Made by a program: the position numbers and the translations under genes. A stretch of 64,000 nt of DNA from assembly GCA_009823505.1 (NCBI GenBank), contig VZQC01001018.1, positions 33,919 through 97,918 on the forward strand. Reading direction: 5' to 3'. Source of the stretch: Rhizomys pruinosus (Eukaryota > Chordata > Mammalia > Rodentia > Spalacidae). Shown here piece by piece: positions 44,617 to 55,160 of the stretch; the first letter of the stretch is position 1, and every line of letters begins with the position of its first letter. The notes beneath the pieces were generated by a model, which made no database searches, had not been told where the DNA came from, and saw only the letters and a program-made list of their open reading frames with translations.

Positions 44617-45117
44617 GCACCTCTAGTTTAGGAATTGGTTTCTCCTGAGCACTCAGAAGCCACCTAACTCAGGAGGCAAACGGAGAGAGGCCGAGGCCGA
44701 CTTTTGGGGCCTGGGAAAACTTCCAGACACTGACTCTGCTGACAAAGCTGAATTTGCCCTGGGGCACAACCCATTGTTTAATTTTATTAAATTTTAAAAA
44801 CAATTATCTTTTAGGTTTTCAACCATCTCCTGATTTCTTGAACTACCACATTCCTGTTCAATGAAAGCCCTTTTGACTGAGTCTCATGCGATGCTGTTCT
44901 ATCCGACATTGGATTTCCTGTTTGCTTTGTAACGAAATACAACTAAATTTTACACATGTTAAATTTCCCTCGAGTCCCTTTCAGCCTCCTGGGTTTGACA
45001 TTCCTCGGAGACACCCCGTGCATTTGCCTCTTGTGAAATCTGAACTGTTGGACACACCATGCCTAACCCCTGCAACCAGACTCCAGTATAAATTGTTCTT
45101 GGGAAAGGCTAATGGCC
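44617..45117. other. Unique non-coding DNA
   Basis: No feature recognised. Confidence 0.5.
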
Positions 45118-45119
45118 TA

Positions 45120-45890
45120 TTTTTTTTGTTTTTTTGTTTTTTTGTTTTTTAAATCTTGCTTTTATTGAATTTCAAGCTAAGTATACAAAGAAGTTTTTTT
45201 TAAAAAAAAACCCACACTAAAAAAAAAAAAAAACAAAAAGAAAAAAAATTAAAGTCTTTAGTTTTGTCCCTAGGGCAAAATGTTACCAGTGTTCACTAAA
45301 CAACTTAAAATACACATAGTAAGGAAAATCAGCTTGTTACAATAAAGGCTTTCATTAATTAGCATCACAATGTGATGTCATCACTGGCTCCTTAGACACA
45401 GCAGGCCTTACCACCTGCAGCTCTTGGGGCTAAGACTTTGTCACCTGAAAATGGTAAGGGAAACTGAAGGTTGTCATCTCACTCCCCCACTCTTGATTCT
45501 GAAAATAGTTTCTTCTCTGTTTAAGCAGCTTGCCCCATTTCTGCTGTTCCCAGGGAAAGACTGAGAACATTCCTCTCCTAAACATTACAGTCAGTGCTTA
45601 GGACAGAGGTGTGTTAGTAAGAACCAGCTTCCGGTGCCATGAGCGGTGGGTGCGTAATTATGGAACAAACATCTTTCTGGTGATCCAAGGGTCCTGACCA
45701 ACAAGAAGGAAATAGAGGCAGGGCTCAGTCACCACAAGAAAACCCCACCCCTGCCCAGAATATTTAGTATTACCAAATAGCTGTGCCGTGGGGGGACCCC
45801 GGTAGAGGGAGACTTACCTTCTAATGTACTCACTTAGGGCGCAGCAAAATAAGCCAAGCTCCTCATCCTTTTGGAGACTTCATTCTAGTT
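45120..45890 (-). pseudogene. Candidate processed retrocopy (3' UTR part), antisense
   Basis: On the minus strand the sequence ends CTTGAAATTCAATAAAAGC, and about 10 bases after AATAAA it runs into a long (A)nC tail (plus strand 45120-45150). That is the layout of a reverse-transcribed mRNA 3' end. Upstream on the minus strand are U-rich and A-rich runs and text typical of a long 3' UTR, without an open frame. I do not recognise the parent gene, found no target duplication, and the 5' boundary is a guess. Confidence 0.4.
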
Positions 45891-45904
45891 GGAGGAGGAG
45901 ACAA

Positions 45905-46190
45905 CAAACCAAAAGCTTGGCAGGCAATCCTGAGGATCTGAGTTCAATACCTGGCCCCCACACAAAGAGCCAGTGATCCTAGCACTGGAGAGGTGGAGGG
46001 AGACTCAAGGAATCCTGGGCTTGCTGGTAGCCAGTTGAGGTGAATTAATGAGCTCCAGGTTCAGTGAGAGATCCCATTCTCAAACACAAGGTGGAGAGTG
46101 ATGGAGAAAGACACTTGATACTGACTTTTGGCTTTCAAGCATGTGTACACACTTAAACATACACGGACACAAAGGCCACTAAACCAATAA
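45905..46190 (+). mobile_element. Composite SINE (B4/RSINE-like), sense
   Basis: GAGGATCTGAGTTCAATACC, CCAGTGATCCTAGCACTGGA, AGCTCCAGGTTCAGTGAGAG, then GACACTTGATACTGACTTTT. Same family as at 44.1 kb. Confidence 0.65.
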
Positions 46191-46505
46191 AACAAAAATT
46201 GGTCTCCTTGAGTCAAGCAAGACTCCTCCGTCAGCATCAGCTACACCTCACCTGCCTGGAATACTATACAGTAGTGGCAGCCACATGTCTGTATATCCCA
46301 AATCTAATTGGCTAGTAGCTCTCTCCTTGGAGGAATAATTCACAGCTGATGCCACAAGCTTACATCCTCTAATGGTTAGGAGAAGTTATAAGCCACAGTA
46401 AAACCTTGTCATCTTTTACAGAAAAAATATAATTCATAGATTAGCATACCATCCAAACATCTGTGTCCATACCAAAGTAACCTACCATAATAATTAGTAC
46501 TGTTT
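46191..46505. other. Unique non-coding DNA
   Basis: No feature recognised. Confidence 0.5.
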
Positions 46506-46520
46506 AAATACCTATGTATC

Positions 46521-46770
46521 GGGGCTGGAGAGATGGCCTAGCGGTTGGGAGCGCCGACGCTCTTGCAGAGGACCCGGGTTCGATCCCCAGCACCCACATG
46601 GCGGCTGAGAACCGTCTGTAACTCCAATTCCAGGAAAACTCCAGTTCCAGGGGAATCTGAGACCCTCTTCTGACCTCCGCGGCATTGCACGACACGGGCG
46701 CACAGACCTGCATGCAAACAATACATTCATACACATACAAAAATAAATAATAAAAAAAAAATTAAAAAAA
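46521..46770 (+). mobile_element. B2 SINE, sense, young, 17-bp-duplication subtype, 15-bp TSD
   Basis: Full length from GGGGCTGGAGAGATGGCCTA to a long A-rich tail, CpG-rich, with intact B box GGTTCGATCCC and A-box-like TAGCGGTTGGGAG. Both 17-bp units are present. AAATACCTATGTATC is perfectly duplicated at 46506-46520 and 46771-46785. This is the best candidate in the window for a recently active copy. Confidence 0.98.
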
Positions 46771-46785
46771 AAATACCTATGTATC

Positions 46786-48725
46786 TAATTGCTTGTGCTT
46801 CATTAGTAGGATTGAAAGGCTATTCCTGAACAAACTGTCAACCCAGGAAAGGAAAGGAAACAGCCAGAACTGGTCAGAGTCCAAAACGACATCTCCAGAG
46901 AAAGTAGACTGTTTTGCTTCTCGTCCACCTGTGCCCCTTTTCTAAGCCTAGGGAACTATCTGCGGAAGAGGGGGCATGGTAGAATGTAAGGGCTGCGATT
47001 GGGGTGAATGATGAAACTACAGCAATATAGTCTGGACACTCATCTGATCAACTTGATTGAACATACAAGCCCCCCAGCTGGATGGTGGGACCCATGGGCT
47101 GTGTGGGTTTGGGCATAGCTGCTTGCAAATTGGTTCTACATGAAGGATGCTTGTACTCATAACTTATTAGTTATTGTTAAAAAATAGAAATAAAAAATTG
47201 GAAAAAAACCATACACGGACACATACATGTGCATATACTACACATCACACACCTTGACACTTAATCAACTAGCCAGTCAATCAAATTAAAATAACTTAAA
47301 AATTGATTTTCTGTTTTGTGAGATGCCAGGTACAAGGAATAAAGAAAATGGTACAGAAGAAACACAAGAGTGGGTGAAGAATTTTTAAAATAAAATGAGG
47401 AAGTCCTCTCCAGAGAGGAGAGAAATTTATGTAGGCATTTGGAAAAGTAGTCCCTGCAGAGGGAAGAGTAAGTACTGAGGCAGGTGAAGCGCTAGCTGGT
47501 CATAAGTAAGAGCCTGGATGATTAGGGCTAGATTAAGACCAACCTAGCACTCGTTACCATCAGCTAAAGGGACTTAGCTACTAATTATGCGTGCTTATTG
47601 ATTAGTCTTGAAAATAGAGCATCCTTCTAGTCTCTCACTTCTCTTCATCCTCTGTTCCCCTTTCCCTTTTCCCCTCTATTTTAAGACTTTCTCTTAGCCA
47701 GGAGATCTTCGCACGTCCTATTAAGGATTGTGATCTTCTCCCTCAGGGGAACTTTCCAGAGGATGACACTAATGCCTTACGACCCCACAGAAATGCACTT
47801 CGAGACGTATGATCACATGTGATGGCTCAACTTCACACTGAAGATTACAGATGCCCTGGGCCCTGGAAAACTGGTCCATGTCTGACACATGAGAACAGAG
47901 AACAAGCGAGCGAGGGGAGCTGTAGCCCAGGTCATGGCCTCTGGGAGGCCTTGGCCGTAGGCAAGCATGAAGTGGGACTCGACTGATGATGTTTTCTAAG
48001 CAGGGTTTTCATCATTACAGGGTTTTGGGAGGTTAAATGCATGTCCAACACTTCATTCAAACCTGGTGCTAGTACACTATAGGGCGACTTTTATAGATGC
48101 TTAGGCAGAAGCAGTGAAAGGAATCCAGTGGTGACAGAGAAGACAGAAGGCAACAGAGTAAAGGGGTCCCTTTGTGGAGCACAATGGGGCGCGTCCCTTG
48201 GAGGGCGGAAGAAGCCAGCAGAGGTCAGAGAGGTGAAAGGTCACGCCCTTTCCCTTTCAGGCATTCCTGCAGGGAGCTCTAGAGAGGAGTCCTTGTCATC
48301 ACTTTCTCATAAAACTGACTCTGTACCTCCTGGCTGGTGAGGCAAGGCGGCCATGAATAGTGTGTGGCCCGGTGACAGGGGCCAGTGAGGTCCCTGTGGC
48401 CTGTTTGTCAATAATTACCTTCTGGGGAGGACTCCATTGCTGATAGATGTAGGCTTCACTAATGTGATTTATGGCCTGTTGATGTGAGCTGTCATGAGAG
48501 GAATTAGTTCACGCCAACTCTGGTGTAGAGGGGACTGTCAGGTTAGTTTCTTGGAACTCTGGTGACAACGAAAAGATGTCCTGAATTCTATTATGCTACC
48601 AAGACTTATGTGAAAGCAAAAGAATGAATCCGAAGCCCAGGAGTCAAGTCTGGGACATAGGAGACGATCCACCAGGGCTACTGACTATGAGAATTTCAGT
48701 AACACTATGTATTTAAAGTGTTATT
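46786..48725. other. Unique non-coding DNA, 1.9 kb
   Basis: No repeat or gene recognised. Somewhat GC-richer at 47900-48450. Confidence 0.5.
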
Positions 48726-48727
48726 GG

Positions 48728-48888
48728 CTGCCGAGTGTGGTGGCGCATGACTTTAATCCTAGCACTTGGGAGGCAGAGGCAGGTGGATCTCTGTGAGTTC
48801 AAGTCCAGCCTGGTCTACAGAGTGAGTTCCAGGACAGCTGGGAGCTACACGGAGACCCTATTTCAAAAAGACCAAAAAAAAACCCAAA
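48728..48888 (+). mobile_element. B1 SINE, sense
   Basis: GGCTGCCGAGTGTGGTGGCG to an A-rich tail. GTGTTATTGG and CTGTTATTGG flank it (48719-48728, 48892-48901). Confidence 0.95.
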
Positions 48889-48919
48889 AAACTGTTATTG
48901 GGTTTTAGTCTGAATCTGG

Positions 48920-49240
48920 TAGAATGTGTGTGTATGTGTGTGTTATATGTAGTCTGTGGTCTGTATGTGATATATGTACTTCTGTGTACATGAGCATGCT
49001 TGGTGCATGTGAAGACTAGAGGTCAATGTGGCATGTCTCTCCTCATCGTGCTCCATCTTTTTGAGACAGTGTCTCTTGCTGACACCTAAGCTCATCTACT
49101 GTCTAGGCTGGCAATGAGCTCCGGAGATGTATTTGTCCCCAACACTCCCACTGCCAGTCTGTTGCCACCTTGCCCAAACTCAGGTTTTCATGCTTGGAAG
49201 GCAGGCACTTCATGGACCAGGACCATCTTCCCAGCCCTAA
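48920..49240 (-). mobile_element. Composite SINE (B4/RSINE-like), antisense, degenerate
   Basis: TG-rich start, GAAGACTAGAGGTCAATGTG, TTTGAGACAGTGTCTCTTGC, then CATCTTCCCAGCCC. Reverse of the composite SINEs nearby. Confidence 0.6.
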
Positions 49241-49308
49241 CTCTGGGAGTTTGATAGGGGAATAAATAATCACATCTGGTGACATGAAAATAGAAAGTCA
49301 CTCATCTC

Positions 49309-49534
49309 TTGGGGGCTGGAGAGATGGCTCAGGGGTTAAGAGCACTGAATGCTCTAGGCAGAGGACCCAGGTTCTATTCCCAGCACCCATATGGCTTTAA
49401 GCTGGGTGTGGTGGCACATGCCTTTAATCCTAGCAGTGGCAGGCGGATCTCTGTGAGTTCAAGGCCAGCCTGGTCTACAGAGTGAGTTCTGGGCCAGCTG
49501 GGGCTATAGGGAGACCCTGTCTCAAAAGAAAATA
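49309..49534 (+). mobile_element. B2-B1 chimeric SINE with one shared TSD
   Basis: The first about 88 bp are the B2 head (TTGGGGGCTGGAGAGATGGC, CAGAGGACCCAGGTTCTATT, CCCAGCACCCATATGG). At about 49394 this switches directly to B1 (AAGCTGGGTGTGGTGGCACA) with no A-tail between. ACTCATCTC flanks the whole unit (49300-49308 and 49535-49543). One insertion event of a joined RNA or a template switch fits best. Confidence 0.88.
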
Positions 49535-49543
49535 ACTCATCTC

Positions 49544-50152
49544 AATGAAGTATAGGTGAAAGAGAGGAAAACAGACATTCAACCCAAACCCACTGAACTG
49601 AGTTCTGCGTACATGGAGCTACTCCAGCGTCAAAAGCCACGGGGGGATGCCTTCGATTCTAGTCTCTCAAAATAAAACCCAGCAATTCAACTTATCCTCT
49701 GGTGTTTTCCCACTTCCAAGACAGTCGAAACTGATTTAAGCTGTAATTCATCAGGATCCACACGTGGGGAAAAGCTGCTTCTTTCATAATGGATGAGTCC
49801 ATGCCGTAATCCCACCCATGTGCAGCTGCAAACGGAGAACAGCGAAGTTCGAGCACAGCTGGGAGACGCCTGTTACCGTTCAAGACACTCTGGCTTCTCT
49901 CCTTTAGAAGGGAAGATCATGCTATTCGTGGGGCAAAAATGAATACAGTTTGGGAAAATGACCCAAGCTTTCCCTTCTGCACTCAAAATCCATGCCCTGT
50001 GTGGAAGGAGCTGTATGTGGTATCGTTGTCCCTTGTGTCTTCCCTTGTGCTGGGTACTTCCACATGTTTTCCACAGTGAATGTAGACACTGGTCTCATGA
50101 GAAAACCATGATTGTTTCCATTTCCTGGTGAAGCCAGGAATTAAAAGATAAG
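49544..50152. other. Unique non-coding DNA
   Basis: No feature recognised. Confidence 0.5.
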
Positions 50153-50154
50153 TA

Positions 50155-50733
50155 TCAGATGACAGTGTACATAGTGCCAGAGGAAGGACCAGACGACACT
50201 GTACATAGTACCAGAGGAAGGACCAGATGACGCTGTGCATAGTACCAGAGGAAGGACCAGATGACGCTGTACATAGTACCAGGGGAAGGACCAGATGACG
50301 CTGTACATAGTACCAGGGGAAGGACCAGATGACGCGGTACATAGTGCCAGGGGAAGGACCAGATGACGCTGTACATAGTGCCAGGGGAAGGACCAGATGA
50401 CGCTGTACATAGTGCCAGGGGAAGGACCAGATGACGCTGTACATAGTGCCAGGGGAAGGACCAGATGATGCTGTACATAGTACCAGGGGAAGGACCAGAT
50501 GATGCTGTACATAGTGCCAGAGGAAGGACCAGATGACTCTGTATATAGTACCAGAGGAAGGACCAGATGATGCTGTACATAGTACCAGAGGAAGGACCAG
50601 ATGAAGCTGTACATAGTACCAGAGTAAGGACCAGATGACTCTGTACATAGTACCAGAGGAAGGACCTGATGATGCTGTAAATAGTGCCAGAGGAAGGACC
50701 AGATGACGCTGTACATAGTACCAGAGGAAGAGG
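50155..50733. repeat. Minisatellite, 34-bp unit, about 17 copies
   Basis: Unit core GATGACGCTGTACATAGT followed by A/GCCAG(A/G)GGAAGGACCA. Central copies carry GCCAGGGG, while outer copies carry ACCAGAGG, so the middle looks most recently expanded. All three minus-strand frames are open across the array (up to 281 codons including flanks) because the unit lacks stops on that strand and 34 is not a multiple of three. No domain or start context supports coding. Confidence 0.97.
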
Positions 50734-50905
50734 AAGGACTGAGCCTGTCTGACTGACCTGTGTGACTGACTGAATGAGTGCTTTTCCCTGCACCATTTTA
50801 TTGGTGTAGACCTGAGACCTCTTTCCATTTAACCACAGCCCAAGCTGGTCATCTACTGCCTTGTTATCTCTACTACAAGGATATCCCTGGCTCAAGGCAG
50901 TTGTC
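50734..50905. other. Unique flank between minisatellite and poly(A)
   Basis: Short unique segment. No feature recognised. Confidence 0.5.
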
Positions 50906-50914
50906 AAAAAAAAN

Positions 50915-50955
<41 letters not shown>
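50906..50955. repeat. Poly(A) tract with one undetermined base
   Basis: About 50 A with an N at 50914, the only ambiguous base seen. No recognisable retroposon body lies upstream, so the tract may be an assembly or sequencing weak point. Confidence 0.95.
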
Positions 50956-50958
<3 letters not shown>

Positions 50959-51370
50959 ACTTTACATAGCAATTCCTTCTGGTATGAGAAACATCTAGGA
51001 ATTTGTTAGATAGGCCTTGAAATTTAAGCCTGACAAGGAACACGGATTACAAATATCAATGGCTGGTTATTTCAGTTTACTGTGAACACCGAAGAGATCA
51101 CATAAAATGAACTTCAGAACTTTTCAGGAACCAAATCAGATCTTAGGCTTTCCTCAGTTATACTCCTGAAACTTTTAATTTCATATTCCTCCCCCTCCTA
51201 ACTTAATGGTTTTGTTTTTATCTTTGATAATTCATTAAGTCCACTTAGTTCTGCCTATATGTGCATTGGTGGGGGGCATTGCTGGAACCCAGGAAACCTA
51301 CCAGAGGTCACACTGTCATAGAAACATGATTCTCTCTCCTCAGCTATCAGCTACCAATAGCTCCTCAGCA
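50956..51370. other. Unique non-coding DNA
   Basis: No feature recognised. Confidence 0.5.
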
Positions 51371-51598
51371 AGTTTTTTAAAAAATTATTTTTACTTTATG
51401 TGTATGAATATGTTGCCTGCTTGTATGAAGGTGCATCTATATCACGCAATGCCTGCAGAGGCCAGAAGAGGGCACTGAATTCCTTACAACTGGAGTTAGA
51501 GATGGTTGTTATCTGCCATGTGGGTGCTGGAAACTGAACCGGGTTCCTCTACAAGATAAGCCAGTGTTCTTAACCACCAAACCATCTCTCCAGCCCCA
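51371..51598 (-). mobile_element. B2 SINE, antisense, old
   Basis: Tail, GTGTATGAATATGTTGCCTG, then GAACCGGGTTCCTC and CATCTCTCCAGCCCC. Confidence 0.94.
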
Positions 51599-51724
51599 CG
51601 GGTTTTATTTTCAAATGTTTTTGGTGTGTTTTTCTTGTTTGTCCAATCAAAACATAGTCAAAGCACTATAACTGTGTATTTATGAAAATTTGACTTTACT
51701 GAATGGTACACCAAATGCATGTTC

Positions 51725-51889
51725 TTTTTTTTTTTTTTTTTTTTTTGGTCTTTTCGAGACAGGGTCTCCCTGTAGCCCCAGCTGTCCAGGAATTCACTCT
51801 GTAGACCAGGCTGGCCTTGAACTCACAAAGATCTGTCTGCCTCTGCCTCCCAAATGCTAAGATTAAAGGCGTGCGCCACCATGCCAGGC
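51725..51889 (-). mobile_element. B1 SINE, antisense, near full length
   Basis: T-run, TCTTTTCGAGACAGGGTCTC to GCGTGCGCCACCATGCCAGG. CAAATGCATG and CAAATGCACA flank it. Confidence 0.97.
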
Positions 51890-52129
51890 TCAAATGCACA
51901 CTCTTAAATGTTAATGCACAGTTTATGTAGTTTACAGCAAAGAATGGAAATATCTATTGTAGTAATTTGTTGTCGCCTTCCTTGTCTGGAAAAATAATTT
52001 ATTTACCAAAAGGCATAGTAAATATAAATATTAAAAATTGCCAAAACCTGAACAGCACAAATCATTTTTTTCTTGCAGTTGAAAAATCTATAGGTAGAAT
52101 AAGACTCCAAGTATTTTGATTTAACTTTT

Positions 52130-52360
52130 AAAAATTTTTATTTCTTTATTATTTATTTACTATTTTTTATGTGTATGAGTGTACTGTCTGCATGTAGGTT
52201 GGTGTCATGCAATGCTGCGGAGGTCAGAAGAGGGCATCGGATTCCCCTGGAACTGGAGTTAAAGACGGTTCTTAGCCGCCATGTGGGTGCCGGGAATCGA
52301 ACCTGGGTCCTCTGAAAGAGCAGTTGGCGCTCTTAACCACTGAACCATCTCTCCAGCCCC
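52130..52360 (-). mobile_element. B2 SINE, antisense, non-duplicated subtype
   Basis: TATGTGTATGAGTGTACTGT to CATCTCTCCAGCCCC, with TGATTTAACTTTTA / TGATTTAAATTTTTA as imperfect target duplication. A few bases (CACCCG part) near 52203 are missing. Confidence 0.95.
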
Positions 52361-52375
52361 TGATTTAAATTTTTA

Positions 52376-52592
52376 AAGATTTATTTTCTTTTTTTGTTGA
52401 GGATTTATTTTCACTTATGTGTATCTGTGACTGTATGACACAGGTGTATGGGTGCCTGAGGAAGTCAGGGGACATCGGACCTCTACAGCTGGAGTTGCAG
52501 TTTGTGAGATGCCTGATGTGGGTGCTGGGAATGAAATTCAGGTCCTTCAAGAGAGCAGTAAGGTTCCCTCAGGTTCTCCAGCATCTGATTTA
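52376..52592 (-). mobile_element. Old B2/B3-like SINE, antisense
   Basis: CTTATGTGTATCTGTGACTG, GTCAGGGGACATCGGACCTC, then GTGGGTGCTGGGAATGAAAT. Diverged; the head is lost. Confidence 0.65.
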
Positions 52593-52985
52593 TTTTTGAT
52601 TACCTCCTTCTCTTTGATTTTGTAGTTTTCAGAAATTTAAGATCTTCTACTGATATATTCTAAAACTCTCCCTAGTAATTTTCCCTTTAATGCATAACAT
52701 ATATTAACTGTACATTGGGAAAGATTCAAGACTGTTTTTGGAGTTAATGTTTAATATGAATGACAACACACATCTGAAAAAGTATTCATAAATACCCATA
52801 TGTCAACGGAGGTTGGAAATGAGTTAAAGCTAGATAACCCACTAATCACTAGACATGTGTTTCTGGTATGCACACCGAGTTACACCTTGTTGTCAAGCAG
52901 TTGACAGACAGATAGCCACACACTGACATGTGGAAATTTTAAAGGGCCAAAGGGGAAGATCCACCCCAGCCAACCCAAAGCAGAA
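52593..52985. other. Unique non-coding DNA
   Basis: No feature recognised. Confidence 0.5.
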
Positions 52986-52987
52986 GT

Positions 52988-53334
52988 TTTGGTTACTATT
53001 GTAGTTTCATTCTGTGAACAAATACCATGACCCAAAGCAACTGAGGTATTTGGGTTACACTTATAGGCAGTTCATAATCCATCATTGAAGGCAATCGGGG
53101 CAGGAACTCAGGCAGGAATGTGGAGGCAGGAACAATGGAGGGCACTGCTTCCTGGCTCTATCACTGGGTCAGGTTCGGCTAGCTTTCTGGTCCAGCCCAG
53201 GTTCATATACCTATGCATGGTGCTGTCGGTGCTGCCCATAGTGGGGTCGCCCTTCCCACATAAATCTGATCTGAGAAATTCCTCGATGGAGATTCCCTCT
53301 TCACAGGTTCCTAGGGTTGTGTCAAGTTGACGAC
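52988..53334 (-). mobile_element. Old LTR related to the 38.1/60-63 kb LTR family, antisense
   Basis: Shares the order ACAAATACCATGACCCAAAG, GGCAGGAACTCAGGCAGGAA, CTGCCCATAGTGGGGTCG and GGGTTGTGTCAAGTTGAC with the better-preserved copies, but is much more diverged. No clear target duplication. Confidence 0.7.
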
Positions 53335-55160
53335 TAAGGTGAGTGAGGACAGATGGCCATCCTCATTTGTAAACAGGGAACATCCAACCATCTCTCACTG
53401 TCTTATTGTTCAGTGTAAAGGCACAGTCACTGGCCACTGGCCAACTGAAGCAAACTTCCCATAGGAAAAACAGACAAAAATAAATTAATGAAATGACCCA
53501 CAGGAGGAATATCCCACTCTATTCATAATTAAAGGGAGTTTCAAAAATAAAACAAAACAAAAGGAGGAAGATTGTGACAAAATAATAAAATATTTTCTAA
53601 ACAAATAGATATAGGACCAGTATGTGGCCAGTAGCATGACTGGAAGTATTGATGGAGTGTCAAAGTGTTTAGTGTCTAAACTTTTCCAGGGGAATAAACA
53701 AAACAAATCACCGATAAAGGAACAACCAACAGAATAGCACGTGACTTACATTTGGTACCAGAAAGCGATGGACTATGTCATAATTTTGAGGTGAAAATGG
53801 TTCCCTAGTCATAATTCCAAGCACGGCCACAGTATCGGTATAAATTTAGCCAAAATGAAGCCATTTTCACATATGTGCAGAATCAAGCAAGCATGCTTCT
53901 TTTGGAATCTTTGAGTGCATGTGCTGCATTCACAATATGAGATAAATCAAGACTTGGTGAGTCCAACTCCGGAGAACAGTAGGGAGCTCTTAGGTGACAC
54001 TGGGACAGCAGTCATCAATTGTGAAGGGAGCAAGAAGATCCAAGATTACACAGAGATGGCCTGGAAATGAACATATGATGGAGCTGGGAGGAAGAGACAT
54101 TTGGGAGAGTGAGACATGAATATTGAAATGAAGTCAAATAAGGAAAACAGCAGCTACAGAATTTGGGGAAAAGAGTACCTAGAATATAAGAAAAATTGTA
54201 ACCTTTTATAGAATCATTTGCTGTTCTTTGTTTTGAAGTGAGTGATAGCCACAGAGTCAATATTGGAAGCAATTATTAATCTAACTAACTTAGTTATTTT
54301 GTGATGTAATGATATTAAAAAGAAGAGGGTCAGGAAGTTCAATACTAATACAACACATCATTCTTGTAATATATCAAAAAGTCAATACTTAGTACCTAAA
54401 ATGGATTAATAAATAGCCAAATAATTATAATATATAAGAAATGGAGAGACCTTCTAGAGCCACTTGTGATTAACTCTGGGGGGGATGTTGGGGCGGGGCA
54501 AGAGCAGCTAGTTTTCATTATAAGAGTAACTATATGTTTTGCTTTGTCCATAAACTAGCAGTTCTAGTTTATGCCCATGTCTCATCGTACATTTGTTTTA
54601 GTATTCATACCAGACAGAAGTACACAGTTTGGATAATAAATCATATGGCCACCTTAATTATAAACATCTTTATTCCACTTGCTTCAGAATAGGTCTATAT
54701 ATTCATTTGCTGTATTTAATAAATAAGACTTTCCAACAGAAAAATGCTTATTGACTTGTGATCTTGACTGTGCTCAGAGAGGGTTGTCTGTGATAACCGA
54801 GCAGCCGTGTTAGTTAGTTGTATGGTCTAGGAGTGGAGGGGGCAAAAACAGCCTGGATTACCATGGCTCCTTTCTCGTCCTAGTGTGACAGTTGTGCATA
54901 TACATCAGACACACCTTCTCACCCAGTGATTGGCAGCCACAGACCCCTGGGTCAAATCAGTCCTTTCAGGAAAGCAGACAAAAGTTGGAAAGCATTCAGT
55001 ATTGAGTACTTTGGAAATATCAAAATAACTCTGGCTAAGACAAAGAACGCTATGTTGGTAGTGGGGAAACCTTATTGGTATGTGATTGGCCTCTGCTTGC
55101 AGTAAGCAGGAACCTAAGTCATTTCACTTGAATTATAGTACGGCCTATGTTAAGAAGTTG
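53335..55160. other. Unique non-coding DNA, 1.8 kb
   Basis: AT-rich. No coding or repeat signal recognised. Confidence 0.5.

Noticed and set aside
49983..50907. Minus-strand repetitive frames (191-281 codons) over the 34-bp array
   Set aside because: Same effect of a stop-free unit not divisible by three; hydrophobic repeat text is a by-product.
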